Counted from the stretch's first letter, positions 38,101 to 50,800 are shown. The stretch is DNA of 64,000 nt from Asterochloris sp. CNOR1 (GCA_963969365.1 OZ017760.1:868001-932000), one strand, 5' to 3'. The notes: generated by a model from the letters alone, not told the origin. Translations and numbers: made by a program.

Positions 38101-41100
38101 AAGGCCCCCCGGCCTCGATGAAGGCCACATGGGGGGCTTGGCTGTCCTCTGGGACGGCCCGCAGCAGCTGAGACATGAGCTTCCGGACTGTCCGTGAGCG
38201 CTCAGCTGCCTCTGCCTCTTCTACCTGGAGCAGACCCTCAGAGGGTGCCAGAGCAGCCACACCGCCCACAGGCTGTGCACCAGCAACAGCAGCAGGCAGT
38301 GAGCCTTGTTGCTGTGCGGAAGCAAAATGAGCTGCAGCACCCCCCACCCCTGCTGCCACGCCACACTCTGTGACAGCAGCAGGCTGTGAAGCAGTGACAG
38401 CAGCAGGCGCTGAGTGTTTCTGTTCTGTCAGGGCAGAAGGTGTCATGGTGCTCCCGCGCGGTGCTACTGCTGCTTCCCTGGCAGCAGGCAGCTGTGCAGC
38501 CTCCTTTGCAGGCTCAGCTGCACACGGCAGCCAGCCTGGCACAGCTCTGTGTCCCTCATCTCCCTTGGCAATGCCACCAACGGTGCAGGCAGTTGTCTCC
38601 CCTGGACTTTGCGTGCACGGCTCTGGAGTGAGGCAGCAGCAAGCCTCTTCCTGCTGCACACAAGGACCCTGCCTGAGCAGAGCAGCATCTGGCTGACCAG
38701 CACTCTCTTCTGAGCAACCTGCAGATGCCAACAGGAAACGGTGAACACCAGGTAAAAGCACAACAATCAGAGCTGCAATGCTTCAGAAGCCAGCAGGACA
38801 GCTCATGAGCTGGGTACCTGTGCTGAGGTCCTCAATACCCGTAACGGGCATGGCGCCCTCTGCAGCAGCCTGCCGTGTCGACGGGAAGCTGGGCTGGTGC
38901 CGCTGCAGCGCCAAGTCCTGGGCATCTGCCTGATGCAGCAGCCCATCCCTCCTATCCTGTGTCAGCTGCTGGGCAGGCTTGGACTGACCAGCAACCACCT
39001 GCTGCTGATGGTCTCCCACGTCTGCAGCACTAGCAGCAGGCTCGCCCTCCTGATGCTCCCCTGCTGGCTGCTCAGCCTGCCCTGCGTGTGCAGCCGGGCA
39101 AGGTCTCTGCCTGAACTCAGCCACAACTGCATCTGCCACAGGATCCCCCTGACTTCTAACCGCACCTGCAGCTGCCAGAGGGCACTGCTGAGAGCCAGCA
39201 GCCCTTTCCGCATCCTGCTCTGATGCCTGGACGTGCTGGCAGGCAGCAGCCTCAACTGCATCAGCAGCCAGGGCCACCTTGGCCCCCAGCTGCTGATGCA
39301 CCACAGCATCCACAGAGGGCCTCTGTCCTGATTCTGCCTCCTGCACTGGCTGCTGGTGGTGCAGATCACCTCCAGAGGGCTCAGCCAAGGCGTCAGGTTC
39401 CAGGCCAAACCCTCTCAGCTGCTTCTGCGGCTCCCACAACATGTCAGCGGCTGATGCCTGGCCTGACACTTCCTCCTGCAGTGCCTGTGGCTGCTGCGAC
39501 AGGGCATCAGGGCCTGCTGCTTGTGGTTGCCTTGTCCCCTGTGCTGGCTGCTGCTGCGCCTGCTGCCCAGCCAGCGCCTCCCCAGCGCAGGATGCCATGT
39601 GGAGTTGCATCTGCTGTGCGAGGTACAAGTTGCTGGGCGGCAACCCCGCCAGTGAAGGGGCAGCAGGCAGCTCGTGGTGTGGCTCCAGTTGGAACACACC
39701 AGGAGTGCCAGCCTCTCCCAGCGGCACAGCAGGGGCGGCAGCAGCAGCTTGCCCTTTAGGCCATCTGCCGGCAAAGTCTGCTCTGTGTCTAGCTGCCAGC
39801 ATGTCCAGCGGCAGCTCATCCGATTCTGCTGAGCAGCTCCGAGCACGCTCAAGTCGGGCTGCTGCAGGCCCCAGCACAGTGGTGGCCGGCATGGGTGACA
39901 GCTGCTGCCCAAGTACAGCTGGCTGGGCCCTGGCAGAAGGCAGAGGGCTGACGGCCGCAGCAGGGGCAATGACCTGAGTCGCCCGGCGCTGGGCGGGGGG
40001 CCTGTAGTTGAGCAGGCAGTCTGGCAGCTTGCCCAGGTTGCAGCTGCCCCGCAGCATCGTCCCGTCGTGGGTTGCCGGCGCCTGCTGCAAGCTTTCCGTC
40101 TTCCTACCCTGTGCACACAAGTGATGAGAGGGAGTCAGGCAGGGCAGCCCCCAGCGCACAAGCTGGCAGCTAGCAGCACGTCACACCGCCTGAGTTGGAC
40201 ACCCAGCCACCGACATCGAAACTTCCTTCAGACCAGCAGTGATCAGGCTAAAGGTGCCTTACGAGCGCCCATGTTGCCACGCACCCTCACCTGCCCATGT
40301 GAAGCAGGATAGGGCACTGCTATGCTTGTGCCATCCTCCTTGAGGGTCATGTAGTAGACCTGCGATGTGGCCGGGTCCAAGTGCCTGCAGACAAGGGGAG
40401 AGGACAAATGCCTGAGGCGGCCTGCAGGGAGAAGGGCAGCCAGAGCGTGAAGGAGGTTGGGCTGCTTGCAGGGACGCTGTATATGGAATGCCACAGGTTG
40501 CTGCCGCCTGATCTCTTGTATGCTGCATGGTAAAGAACCAATGCTGGGCCCTATCTGCACGGTCAGCCTGAGCTTCTGTTGAAGCTGGCTGCTGCAGAGC
40601 CAAGCAGGGATTTGCTTTGCCCACCTGAAGACTGCCCAGCCATCCAGACTGACTCCCGCTACACGGAGGGCATAGTCCACTAGAGAGACATCCTCTTTGC
40701 TGCGCTCGCAGGCTGCCTGTCGAGCACATGCCCGTGGGACCCACCACCCCTCGAAATCCTGCAGGCGTGGCAGTAGGGCCCTGCAGACTCAGCAAAGAGC
40801 TCATGCTGCGGCTCCATCAGCAGACACAGCAGGTGGCCGTTGCATGCACGGAGGGTGACTCTGCCGCACCTGGGCTGAATACGCAGTGCAGCGCTCAGGC
40901 CATGTGATGGTCCATTGGCATGGCAGTCTAGCGCAGCAAATAGCCGCCAAGTGATGTGGATCAGCACTGGCACCCAGCATCTGTAGCTGGCTGACTGACA
41001 GGCGTCTGCGGGCGCCACCAGTGCCGTCCTGCCAGCGATCTTGCAGGACGGCCAGTGCAGTCGAAGAGATTCTCCAGCCAGCCCTTGACCTACACGAGCA

Positions 41101-44100
41101 GCTCACCTGCAGTGCCCCGAAGACGGCCCTGTGCACCTGCGTCATGCGCTCCCGCTTCCAGCGCTTGCTGTAATGCTGTGGCCCCAGAGGCTTCACGTCC
41201 CCCAGGTTGTGGGGAAAGCGGTCCATGGGCTGCGCGGGCGGGCAGGCAGAGTGCTCGTAGCTGACAGCCTTCCCTGCCTGCAAGCACCATGCTGCTGCTT
41301 TGTATCTACATTGCATGAGGGCAGTGGGCAGCCAGCAGGTGATGTCACCCCTCCCTGCAAGCAGGAGGTTGCTTCCCTGCGTGTCCACAAGCAGGCCACA
41401 TATGGCGCTTGCACATGCAGGGCAGGCAGGCTGATGTGCAGGTTACGCTGCCTGCTGCCCCTGCACAGCCACTAGAAGGTCAGCGTCGTCTCTACATCAG
41501 CGTCAGCAAGCTCAATGCTGAGGCTCTCCCTGGGGGTCAGCATGAGCAAGTCCACCTTCTACGCTGCATGGCACAAGCATGAACTGCTCACCAGCTCTGT
41601 TTCTTTCTTTGGAGCTGTCTCCTTCTTCTTGCTGCCTGCCTTGGGACTCCCAGGGACTGGCTGCTTGTGGCCCCTCCCAGCAACCTGCTCGAAATCAGTG
41701 CTGGCCTCCTCACGCTGCCTGCGCTTGCTGCCAGCCACCGCCCTGGCGCTGCGCCCAGATGCCACACGTCCACTGGCGACTGATACCAGCCTGGGAAGGC
41801 CTCTGCCCTTCGAGCTGTCCTTTGCCCCACTAGCAGGTTCAGGGCAGACCACTGGGCTGTGGATCTGCTGCTGCCGTGAGGACCTTGCCTGACGCCCAGG
41901 TTCCCTGCTTTCAGTCTTGCTGGCGGGGGTGCCTGCATGGCATGACTGACGCTGAGGGTCTGACATGGACAGGACAGACAGGAGTTCTCCCCAATAACTG
42001 CCAGCGTCAGCATCACACCTCCTCCTGAGTGCAGGTGTTGCCCCCTGCTTCCCCACAGCACACGTTGCGCACAGAACACGACGCGCCAGGGACCCAGGAC
42101 AATCAGCCCTGTGGGGTGTTGCACCACCCCAACAGGCCCAGAGTGGTACTGCGGTATCACCTGAGGCTTCCTGAGCATCTGACTTGGATTTGAGCGTGCC
42201 TCGGGGCTTCAGCTGAATCACGAGAGGCCGGGGCCCAGCAGCCTTGCGGCCGTTGCCCCCCTCCGGGCGCCCCACTGACGGCTGTGCAGGCCTGGCGGCG
42301 ATGGATGCCCCTTCTGCCAGCAGCTGTGCAGCTGTCGCGGGGTTGAACAGGGCTGCCAGCATCCCTTTCAGGAGAAGACCCAGGGTAGAGCAGGCTGCTG
42401 CCCCTCCCAGACTCTCCTGCATGGCAGTTGGAGGCAGTTCCAGTATGCCAGACAAGTACAAGCTTTGCCAGACGAGTACAACTCAACTCCACATTGTTTC
42501 GCACATGCACGCCGATTGCATGTTGCAGGCCAACATGCACGCACATGCTGGAAGCGCAGTAGGGCAGAAGAACACTGAAGTCATCTAGACCTCCTGAGAG
42601 GGCTATTGTGACTGGAGGGCAGCCTAACCTGGTATCGCTTGATGATACTGCAGACGGTCGGATCCACTTTCTCAAATTCTGCCAGCACTGCATCCAACTT
42701 GGCTTTGTGCACAGCCTCCACAGCCCGCTTCCACCTGCAGAGCCATGTAGGACGAGCCATGAGCAGCAGGCAGACAGCCACAAGGAGCCTGCAAGTGATG
42801 CTGAATGGCAGGCGCGCTTAGAGCAGCGAGTAGACACTGGACAGCCCAAGAAATATTTCGGCCCAGGGACAGGCCTGGTGCTGGGTTTTTGACATGCTGT
42901 CTGATCAGCTGGCTGCTGGAGACTGTCTCACACCAAATGTCATATGTAATGTCATGTGCTTCGGGCCTTGGCTGTTGACCAGGAAGCTGCCACAGCTTGC
43001 AGGGGCAGTCTTCACATTGTTGGGCACCAAGCCAGTCTGGTCACCTTGGCTGCAGGATGTTGAAGCCCCCACGGCCATACTGGTAGCCCCATCTGCCATA
43101 CCACGTCTGCCTGTTGGCAGCACAATGCAGCACTCGCAGCTCCATGCCAGCCTGCACAGAAAAACAGAGGATGAAGGCCCTTTGGAGGTTGCTCAAACCC
43201 CAGATGCGGCACTTTGCATGTTTCTTAGTTGCCAAGAGCAGGAAACTTGCAGAGCAGCAGATTGGTTGGTGATGTGGAGCTACAGAAGAGGATGGCCAGG
43301 CTCATGCCACTTGGACAGATGGGACACCGCGATGCAGTGTCAAGAGGCGCTTGGTCACTCATGCAACATAAGGGAGTAGAATGGCAAGGCACCGTATTGC
43401 AGACAACCGAGGATGCCCTGTGGGCTGACCTTGTTAGAGACATCTTCCACGCTGACTGCTTGGATGTGCAGATAGCTGCACAGGCGGTCCCAGATGTCCA
43501 TGGTCTGGCGCCCTGCATGGGGTCACTGGTTTCAAACACCAGCATCATCTGCAGCGTGCTGCATACTCTGGCACAGCTGAGCATGACATCAATGGTTTGA
43601 ACCTGTCAAGGGTGGAGCCAACCTGCGGGTTCAAGGGCACTGAGTGCAGACTGAGGGCAGACGAGAAGTGCGTCAGCAGTGCGTAAGCTGTCAACATGAC
43701 ATCATCAAGCAAACATTCAGCAAGCAATCCCTCTTCAAATGCGTGCAAATGATGTGAGACCCCACCTGTGAGCAGCTTGGAGCCGCCTTCCAGCCCATTG
43801 ATGCGCAGCAGGTGCCCAAAGCCGTTGACGTGCACCACGCCGTGCAGCAGGTGGTCAGTGCTGTCCAGGACAGAGGGAGGAGCAGTAAAGGCTGCAGCCA
43901 GCTCGTCGTTCGCAGCTGCAGGCAGCAACAGGGCTCATAGGTCTGATGGAAACACTTCAGCAACAAGCCAGGCCTTCGACACAGGTCAGGCGTCCAGGGA
44001 CACAGGAGACAGAACTATTGAATGTGCACGGTGGCATGAGCCAAAGTAGCCCTCTGCCAAGCATACAACACAGCTCTTGCTTCATAGGGTGCAGGCAACC

Positions 44101-45065
44101 CTCACCACCCCAAAGCAAGTGATGCTTGCCTGGCTGCAACGGCAAAGGCATGTCAGTCCCGCGGGCACGAGCCTGGACGACCGCTGGGAAGGTGCATGCA
44201 GCCGCCAGGTCTGTGGGAGATGGCAACATGAAGTGGTACCGCCTGGTGCCCACCGGGTGGTGCTGCCAGCCTGGACAGAAGAAAAGTGGGCCCTCAGCAC
44301 ACGAAAGCTGCTTGCATGCACGGGAGCATCAGCAGTGGTGCCAGCCTGCCTGAGTGCAGCAAAGGTAATGCACCCAGCTGCAGGGGACCAGGTGGGCGCG
44401 CTGTCAGCACACAAGTTGCTGACTGCCTGCACAGCAGCAGTCAGCAGAGCCTGCAGGGGACACCTTGAACACAGCTTGGTGCTGCCAGCCTGCATGGAGG
44501 CTAGTGGCTGGCAGTCTAACAGATGCTCAGCAGAGCACTCAGCTGGTGCTGCTGAGAGTCAGCAGGTGCTGCTGAGAGTCAGCAGGTGCTGCTGAGAGAG
44601 AAGGACAAGGGGCCCCATGTACCTGCACCATCTCAACGCTGTCTTGGGCATGCAGAAGGCGCATGAGGAGCGTCCCACAAAGACCAGAGATGTGCACTGC
44701 CTGCTGCTGCAGTCAAGTTTGAGCTGGGCATGCTCATCCTCAGGACGAGCAGCTTGCTCATGCAAACAGGGGAGCAGTGTCCTGCAACTTGCACTGTGGT
44801 GAATCTGCTGCTCACCAATGATTCTGCAGGCATCGCAGCCAACCACACTATGATCCTCTGCCCTCTCCTCATAGACATGAAGCCACAGCTTCATCCCGAC
44901 GCCAATCAGTGGCACCATCCAGGCTCGCATATTGTGCACGCCTGGCAGGGCTACAGGCTGCCCGCAGGCCTCCAGGAGCAGGCCCACACACTGCCTGAAG
45001 GCAGCAGCGGGCGCAGGCCGCTCGTCTGGCAGCCAGGGCCCCTCTGCGGGTGCCTTGACAGCCAT
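32104..45065 (-). CDS. PHD-finger protein of the MS1/MMD1 family, with giant disordered insertion
   Basis: This is a nuclear chromatin-reader-type protein. Land-plant relatives (MS1, MMD1/DUET, At1g33420) act in meiosis or pollen development. ATG at 45063-45065; exon 44816-45065 has AFRQCVGLLLEACGQP and GCDACRIIG. Further exons: about 44180-44270 (GTRRYHFMLP); 43770-43925 (HLLHGVVHVNGFGHLLRING); 43433-43535 (IWDRLCSYLHIQAVSVEDV); 43047-43156 (WYGRWGYQYGRGGFNIL); 42631-42736; 42170-42420; 41588-41920; 41107-41283; about 40627-40735 (DVSLVDYALRVAG); 40292-40384 (YYMTLKEDGTSIAVPY). Long low-complexity exons follow (38822-40110, 37320-38718, 36470-36640, 35690-35882, 34980-35460). Then QVLCDLHCFFDRVLRRY (34.2 kb), LRDVKHFVKD (33.8 kb), ALRDLYIMMQRFE (33.0 kb), VELSGITFSEDG (32.5 kb), and the C-terminal PHD finger 32104-32283 with CKCGTLDDDGERMAACDVCG and HTRCQGM. 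The order matches land-plant family members. Exons between 33 and 37 kb are the least sure. Confidence 0.85.
34980..40110 (-). other. Low-complexity coding insertion in the PHD gene
   Basis: Long open frames on the minus strand (458 codons at 38783-40159, 549 at 37112-38761, and more at 34947-35666) are rich in Ala, Gln, Glu, Pro and Ser. They lie between the conserved winged-helix-like part and the DVYRD-like region. Small internal repeats occur, for example QGPSDPAQ / QGPTDPMQ / EGPTGPAL at about 35.05 kb. I infer intrinsic disorder. Confidence 0.65.
44250..44600 (-). repeat. Intron copies of a PHD-gene exon acceptor edge plus 20-base triplicate
   Basis: The acceptor edge at 44254-44322 recurs in part at 44330-44354, 44392-44432 and 44474-44497 (shared ggtgctgccagcctg and gtcagcacac...gctgactgcctgcac). 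Next to it, 44541-44600 has three copies of a 20-base unit gctgctgagagtcagcaggt. Confidence 0.65.
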
Positions 45066-45603
45066 GCTGGCTGCTGCGCTGAACCCCTCACTGCTCTCCT
45101 GGGCGCCAACCCGCTGTCAGTTCTTCCATATGCCTGGCTGCTGCCTAAGGGCTGCTTTGCCTGAGGAATGAGCAAGGGCTGGGGTGTCTGAGAGCCTAAA
45201 CTTTGGCCAACTTTTTCAGATCCCTGAGGAAGTTGTGCTGCCGTCCAGCAGGGCTGGAAGCAAGTGCCCTGGCACCACGAAGAGGTGCACAGGGGGAGAT
45301 CAAGGAACCCAGCAAGCTGAAAGTGCTCAAAGGTTCCTAGCAGTCACATGTGCAACGATACAGATGCCCCAGGCTGGAGTTGTGTAGATGACAAATTGCT
45401 CACACTCTGAGGCCCTCTTCTACTTCCATTCTTGTCTCTGCAACGCCTTAAACACAAAGCTCATTGTTCTGAAAGTTTGTGGCTGCCTCTAGACACATCA
45501 GGTCAGTCCCTCAAAATGATATGCCCACATGGCATCAAACACGAAAAAATTCAAGCCAGCCAGCCAGACAGCTCTACCAGCTTCCTGCTTGCTGTGATAC
45601 TGA
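45066..45603. other. Intergenic region between two minus-strand genes
   Basis: No supportable exon was found. It should hold the PHD-gene promoter and 5' UTR and the 3' UTR of the upstream tail-anchored gene. Confidence 0.45.
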
Positions 45604-47209
45604 TCAGCCAGGGGGTAGTGGGGCCGTGCCTCCAGTCTGCGAGACCACATATGCAACAGTACCAAAGAGCGCGACGATCACAGCAGCAAGAAACGGAAGG
45701 CCTGGCACTGATGAGGCCTCTGTGGACTCATAGCCCTGCAGCAAAAGGATGCTCGAAACAGCCTTGCCACTGGCAATGGTAAACAGTGTGCCGTTTGAGC
45801 ACCATCAGCTTGCCAGGCATCAAAAGGATGCAGTCACTTAAGAGCTGCCGCTCCTTGTGTCAGCAAATAAAGTTTGCAGGAAGCGAGCTCTGCCAGGCTG
45901 AGGGCGTGGCTGCTGTGTGCTAGTGCTGCAGGGTCCTTACCTTCTCAACATACTGGCCCTGGGCCTCAACACTGGTCTTGAAGAAGTTGGCGGCAGTGCC
46001 TGCACACACAGTCAGGCAGGGGCTGACAGGCAGCATGCAGAGCAGATGCCTGGCATGGTAGCAGGTAAACACAGTCATCACTACACACAATGCGCATGGG
46101 CAGAGGCCGGTATGCGCAGCAGGGGGGGGCCGAGCAGGGGCAGCTGCCGCTGCTGATCAGACTGACCTCCCACTTTGCGCTTAAGCGCTGCATACTGCTC
46201 CTTGGTCATCTTGTCCTGCTTGCCATACCGCGCCTGGTACAGCAGCTCTGCATCCCTGGACAAGCAGGGAGTGCCTGTCATGCATGCTTTGGTGCAAAAC
46301 TTCAGCAACAGCAGCGGGTGCGTCTGGGTGCAGCACTGTGGGTGCCTGAGCTCACCCCTTGGACCTTGCCTCAGAGAAGTCCAGTGCATCTCTGGCTTGT
46401 GAAAAAAAGCTCGGCTTTTTCCTGCACACACTTCAGCTTCAGCATGCGAGATCTGCTGGGCCTTGAGGGTATTCTTCAGTGCTCAGGCCTGCTCACCGCT
46501 CTGCCTCCTTCAAGAGTTCTGCTTCCCGCTTTGCTGCAAGGCATGCTCAAGCTCATCAGGAATTTGCATGCATATTGTGTTCACAGCCAATGAATGCTGG
46601 CAAGCAATCAGCATGCATACACACTTCTTCGAGTCTTCTGTTTCTTCCCGGGGTCTGGGGCCGGAGCAGCCTGCCTGCGGCCAAACAAAGCCTGGGTGTG
46701 GCATTGCCGGCTCCTGCATGGTCTGGACACAGGGGTGCTGCTCAACTGTGAGCATTGCATGATGCTGATCAAATGCATAGTATATTTGATTGACATGTGT
46801 GGCCACAATTTTTGTGCATTCTATTAGTGGTTCTGTTGGAGCCAGCTGACCCCTCGCCATTTATATTGGGCCTAGTCAAGCTTTACATCAGCTCAGCAGA
46901 AAGCCAAGTACATAGAATTGGGGCACACCTATACACGCCTGCCTGAGTTTTTATCTGGGAGACACCTCAGCACTAGCTACATATGCCTGCCTGGAAGTTC
47001 TATCTAGGAGAGACCTCAGCACTAGCCCTTGAGCCATGGCTAAGCTTTTCAAGTTTCAGCAGGCGATACCTACCCATGGAGACTTTGCTCCCCGCAGAGC
47101 TCTGTTGCATTGCCAGCTGCAGGCAGCAAGCTGGAAGTTGCCTGTGCAACACAGGCTGCGGCGACCTAAGGTATGCTCGAGCAGCGCATGTCACATGACA
47201 TGCCCGCAT
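45604..47209 (-). CDS. Small tail-anchored protein, probably chloroplast-targeted; family unrecognised
   Basis: I do not recognise the family. Six short exons splice in frame on the minus strand: about 46643-46692 (LFGRRQAAPAPDPGKKQKTRR region); about 46498-46540 (AKREAELLKEAER); 46356-46395 (ARDALDFSEARSKG); 46167-46255 (DAELLYQARYGKQDKM and TKEQYAALKRKVGG); 45941-45999 (TAANFFKTSVEAQGQYVEK); and 45604-45735 (GYESTEASS, then one hydrophobic segment FLAAVIVALFGTVAYVV, then a short tail and stop). The layout is a charged helical domain followed by one C-terminal membrane span. A first exon near 47044-47209 could supply a transit peptide (MRACHVTCAARAYLRSPQP, later MQQSSAGSKVSMG), which is why I suspect a thylakoid or envelope protein; that exon is uncertain. 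It lies on the same strand as the PHD gene, 540 bases upstream of it. Confidence 0.6.
46932..47026 (-). repeat. 49-base tandem duplication
   Basis: Bases 46932-46977 and 46981-47026 are about 80% alike (both contain gcctgcctg and gacctcagcactagc or a close variant). They lie in the presumed first intron of the tail-anchored protein gene. Confidence 0.8.
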
Positions 47210-47857
47210 AGCAGACTGTGGTGTTCAAGGGCTCACTGCAAGCATCAACAACACTGGTCGCAGTGGCAGTGTCCCGCAGCAAGCCAGGATCAAAGACAGA
47301 GATGAGCCATGCTGCCAAGGCATGACGCCGGAGCACATTCAGCCTGCTCACCATTCTGCTTGCGCAGGACTGAGACTGCAGCAGGCAGGTTCCTGCCCCA
47401 GAAGGGCTCTGCAGGCCAGGCTGCCCTCCACAGGTGCAGTAGCTCAGCAAGGCAAGCAGGGAAGGAGGGAGACGACACTGCCCTACCTTGATAGCCTTGT
47501 GGCCTGCACACCCAGCGGAAACCAGGGCATTTGCAGTCAGGTCAGGCAGGGAGGGCGTGGCAGCGCGTTCAGCAGGTGGCTTGTTCATGCATGAGCAAGC
47601 AGAACAGACCCGTGGCGACAACCTTGACTACAGTCAATAAAAAAAAACTTGGTAAAGCGGCCTTGACTCTGCCAAGCAGGCGATATGCGAAAGCGCAGAG
47701 CAAAACGGGCCAGGGATGTTGGTGGAGGTGTGGCAGTTGTTCACTCTCCTATTCCTGGACCGTTGCGAGTTGGAGGCTTGCACTTAGCCGCATGAAGGAC
47801 TGTACCGACTGACATCCTGCATACTTCCCTGCAGAATGTCAGCTCGAAGCCGAGGAC
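47210..47857. other. Divergent intergenic region
   Basis: It lies between the minus-strand tail-anchored gene and the plus-strand Gln/Ala-rich gene. An A-rich stretch (cagtcaataaaaaaaaact) at about 47632-47650 is unusual for this GC-rich window. No gene is supported, although an upstream exon of either gene could be hidden here. Confidence 0.4.
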
Positions 47858-50800
47858 ATGGTGGTCCCAGACGGCATGCTGCAGCCAGCCATGCACTCCA
47901 GACGCCTTGCGCATTTGCCTGTCCTGCCTGCCACCGGTGGGGGCATGTCTCAGCTGCTGGGGAAGCCAGTGCACATGGCGAAGCAACCCCGCAGTGCGTT
48001 TGGTGCCGGGCCCAGACGAAGACAGCCAGAGCCATATGGCATTGGACCCCTGGGCAGGGCTTTGCAGGTGCAGCCCAGAATCAGTCGACCATGGCACACT
48101 ACCAGTGTGGCCTTGCAATGCTCATGCTACGTGCGCTGCTGCCCACACCTGTCGCCTGCTCTGGCGAGGCCCCCTTGAGCAAAGCACTCGCCACACAGCC
48201 CAAGAACCTTTCCCTGCAAGGGCAGCCTGATTCGACAAGCTCGCACAGTGCACCACTCGAGCAAAGTAAGCCCCTCAAGCAGTCATTGGCTATGCAGGCA
48301 CAGATTCAGGACCTTTCCAATGTCACAGAGGAGGACAGGGTGGCAGCAGAGTTGCTGATTGGCTTCAGGACTGCGGGCAACAGGTGTGCACATGGCATTG
48401 CGTGGTTGAAGCATCTACCACAGAGGCGCGGAGATCGCATTCGTCAGGCACATGCTCAGGCTGCAGATGACATCACTTTGCTTTCATGCAAAAATCTGTG
48501 TGCCAACATGACATCCTCAGCCTGCATGGAGCTTGGGGAAAAACAGTTCGTCGGCATGCACACCAGGCAGCTGCGGCAGCCTGCAGAGCAAACGCTTCTG
48601 CGCATCAATCTGAGCCCTCTGCTAGCGTCTGCGCATCAGGCAGCTACGGCAGCATGTAGAGGAAATGATCTGCATGCCAATCTCAGCCCCCTGCCAGCGT
48701 CTGCGCATCTGGCAGCCTGCAGAGAAAGCGCTTCTGCGTTGAGACTGGCTCTGCCTCCGGCCTGCGCTCGTCAGCTCCCCTTGACGGAGGCAGCCTGTGT
48801 GCTAGGCCACTGAGCTGCAGCCAGAGTTGGCCTGTCAGAGACCAATCCCTGCACGCAGGCACAGCAGCGCTTCTGCCAGCATCTGTACTCCTAAAAGCCT
48901 GCTTCCCCTGTGGTGCAATGCCAGCCTCTGCTCCAAGGTTGTGACGCTGACACGAGCCTGCTCTTGTGCCTGCAGGGCAGAGAGCCCGCAGCCAGAGAGC
49001 CCCAGTCCCCTGCCCAGCCGCAGCCGCAGCCACCGCTGGAAGGCTGCCAGGCACGCGGCCCATGATCCGCAGGCAGGCCTGCAGCTGCTGCAGGCCCTGG
49101 CCGGCTCTGGGGCATGCACTGCCAGCGACAAGGAGAACACCGGCACCGTGTCCCCACCCCTGCCAGTGCGGCACAGGCCAGGAGCAAAAGGCCTCGGGCC
49201 CCCACCTGTACTGTTGCCGGCTGTGGCTGGCCAGGCGGTCGCGGCTGGCGTCGTGAGCCCCTCAGCGCCGAGGCGCAGCCAGGCAGTGCTGCCCCAGCAA
49301 CAGCAGGGGCGCCCTGCGCTTGGTCTGAAGGCCCAGGGCGCAAGTATGAACAGCTCCGGCGGCGTGCCAGAGGCTGGGCAGCAGCCTGCTGACAGAATGC
49401 AGTGGACACAATTGGAGCAGCAGCAGCCGCAGGGCGCTGTCAGCGGATGGCAGCACCCCCAGCAGGCTGCCTCTGCAGCTCAGCAGGCAGGGACACAGGT
49501 CAGGCAGCCCCTCCTGGAGGCTGGGGTGCGCCTGCTGCCAGGCAGGCACCAGTTCAGCGTGCAGGTGCCTGGCCAGGTGTCAGGCCGACCGTCGGAAGCG
49601 CAGGCCAGTCAGCCGCAGCGGGAGGCTGCCCAGCCAGGGAGCCAGGCGCAGGCTGCTCCAGGCGTGGCCCCCCAGGTGGTGGTGTACAGGGAGCTGGGCG
49701 CGCTGAGCCCTGGCGGGCGCTGCACTGCACAGACGGCCTGGGCCAGCGTGGTGGCGCGCAGCAATCAACGGCGCAGCGTGGACGCAGCCCAAGAGGGGGC
49801 CCGCAGGGGCGGCTTCAGGCATGCTGCGCCTGCAGATCGGGCTGGCTCCCGCAGCGCCGCGCTGCCAGGACTGACCTCTGTGCCTAGGGGAGGGATGCGG
49901 CCTCAGGCGATGCAGCACGCCAAGGATGCGCTACAGGCACAGGAGATACTATCCAGCCATGCCACTGCTGCAGAACAGCAACAGTATCAGCTGCAGAGGC
50001 AAGTACAGGCACCTGCTGACGCAGTGCCAGCAGGACCGGGATTGCTGCCTGTCCCGGCCTCAGCAGCTGCAGGGCAGCAGCCGCAGCAGGGGCCAGTACA
50101 GGCCCCTGCTGGTGCCGCTCCTGTGGGCGCAGCTCTGGCCCGCCCAGCGCAGAGCGGGGCTGCCCGGCCCTCCGAGGCGCCTGCAGAAATGCAGCAGCCT
50201 CGAGAACTGCAACTCCCTCAGCAGACTGGTCAGCTGCCCCTTAAGCCTGTGAGCAGCCTCAGCAGCCTGGTGGAGCTGCACAGGCGGCAGCAGGTGCAGA
50301 CACTGTCTGCAGGGCAGGCACCTGGGAGCCACCCTGCTGCAGCACAGCCAGCCCTGAGCAGTCTTTTGGAGGTGCACAGAGGGTGCGAAGCCATGGCAGG
50401 CAGGCCCCTGCAGGCGCAGCTGCTGCAGCCATGGGCCAGACATCCTCCAGCGGCAGCAGCAGCCAATGAGGCAGCCTGCCGCCAGGGGGCACACCCTCAG
50501 GGAAGGCCTCTGCAGGTAGGTCTGCTGCTTTCACTCTTTGCCCTCAATCTGGAGGGGCTCTTCAGCACTGCTGCTCTCACTGTGCGCTGCGCTGTTTGGC
50601 ACTGGCAGCGCAGCACTCTGCAGGATTTGGCACGCGAGCAGGCTGTCGATGGCCAGGCCTCGGCCTGACCTGTCACTGCTCTTGCAGGGCTCTGCACCTG
50701 TGATGCAGGCAGCTGTCAGCCATCAGCCAGCAGCCAGGCAGGGGGCTGGAGTTGCAGCCATAAGGTGGCGTGGTCCAAGACTCCCAGGCTGCCAGGGGGC

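Noticed and set aside
37933-39977. Long plus-strand open frames opposite the PHD insertion
   Set aside because: They are antisense shadows of the Ala/Gln-rich minus-strand exons and lack any start, splice or family support.
41050-41105. Minus-strand peptide VKGWLENLFDCTGRPARSLAG as the next PHD-gene exon
   Set aside because: It would need a 17-base intron after the exon ending FGALQ. The family-matching exon with DVSLVDYALRVAG further on joins better.
32104-45065. Two separate PHD-related genes, one near 43 kb and one near 32 kb
   Set aside because: The motifs at the two places are the N- and C-terminal halves of a single family, in the right order and strand, with family segments between them.
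49262-49918. Long minus-strand and second-frame plus-strand open frames over the Gln/Ala-rich exon
   Set aside because: These are shadows of a GC-rich low-complexity exon; the chosen frame continues over the whole exon and into good splice sites.
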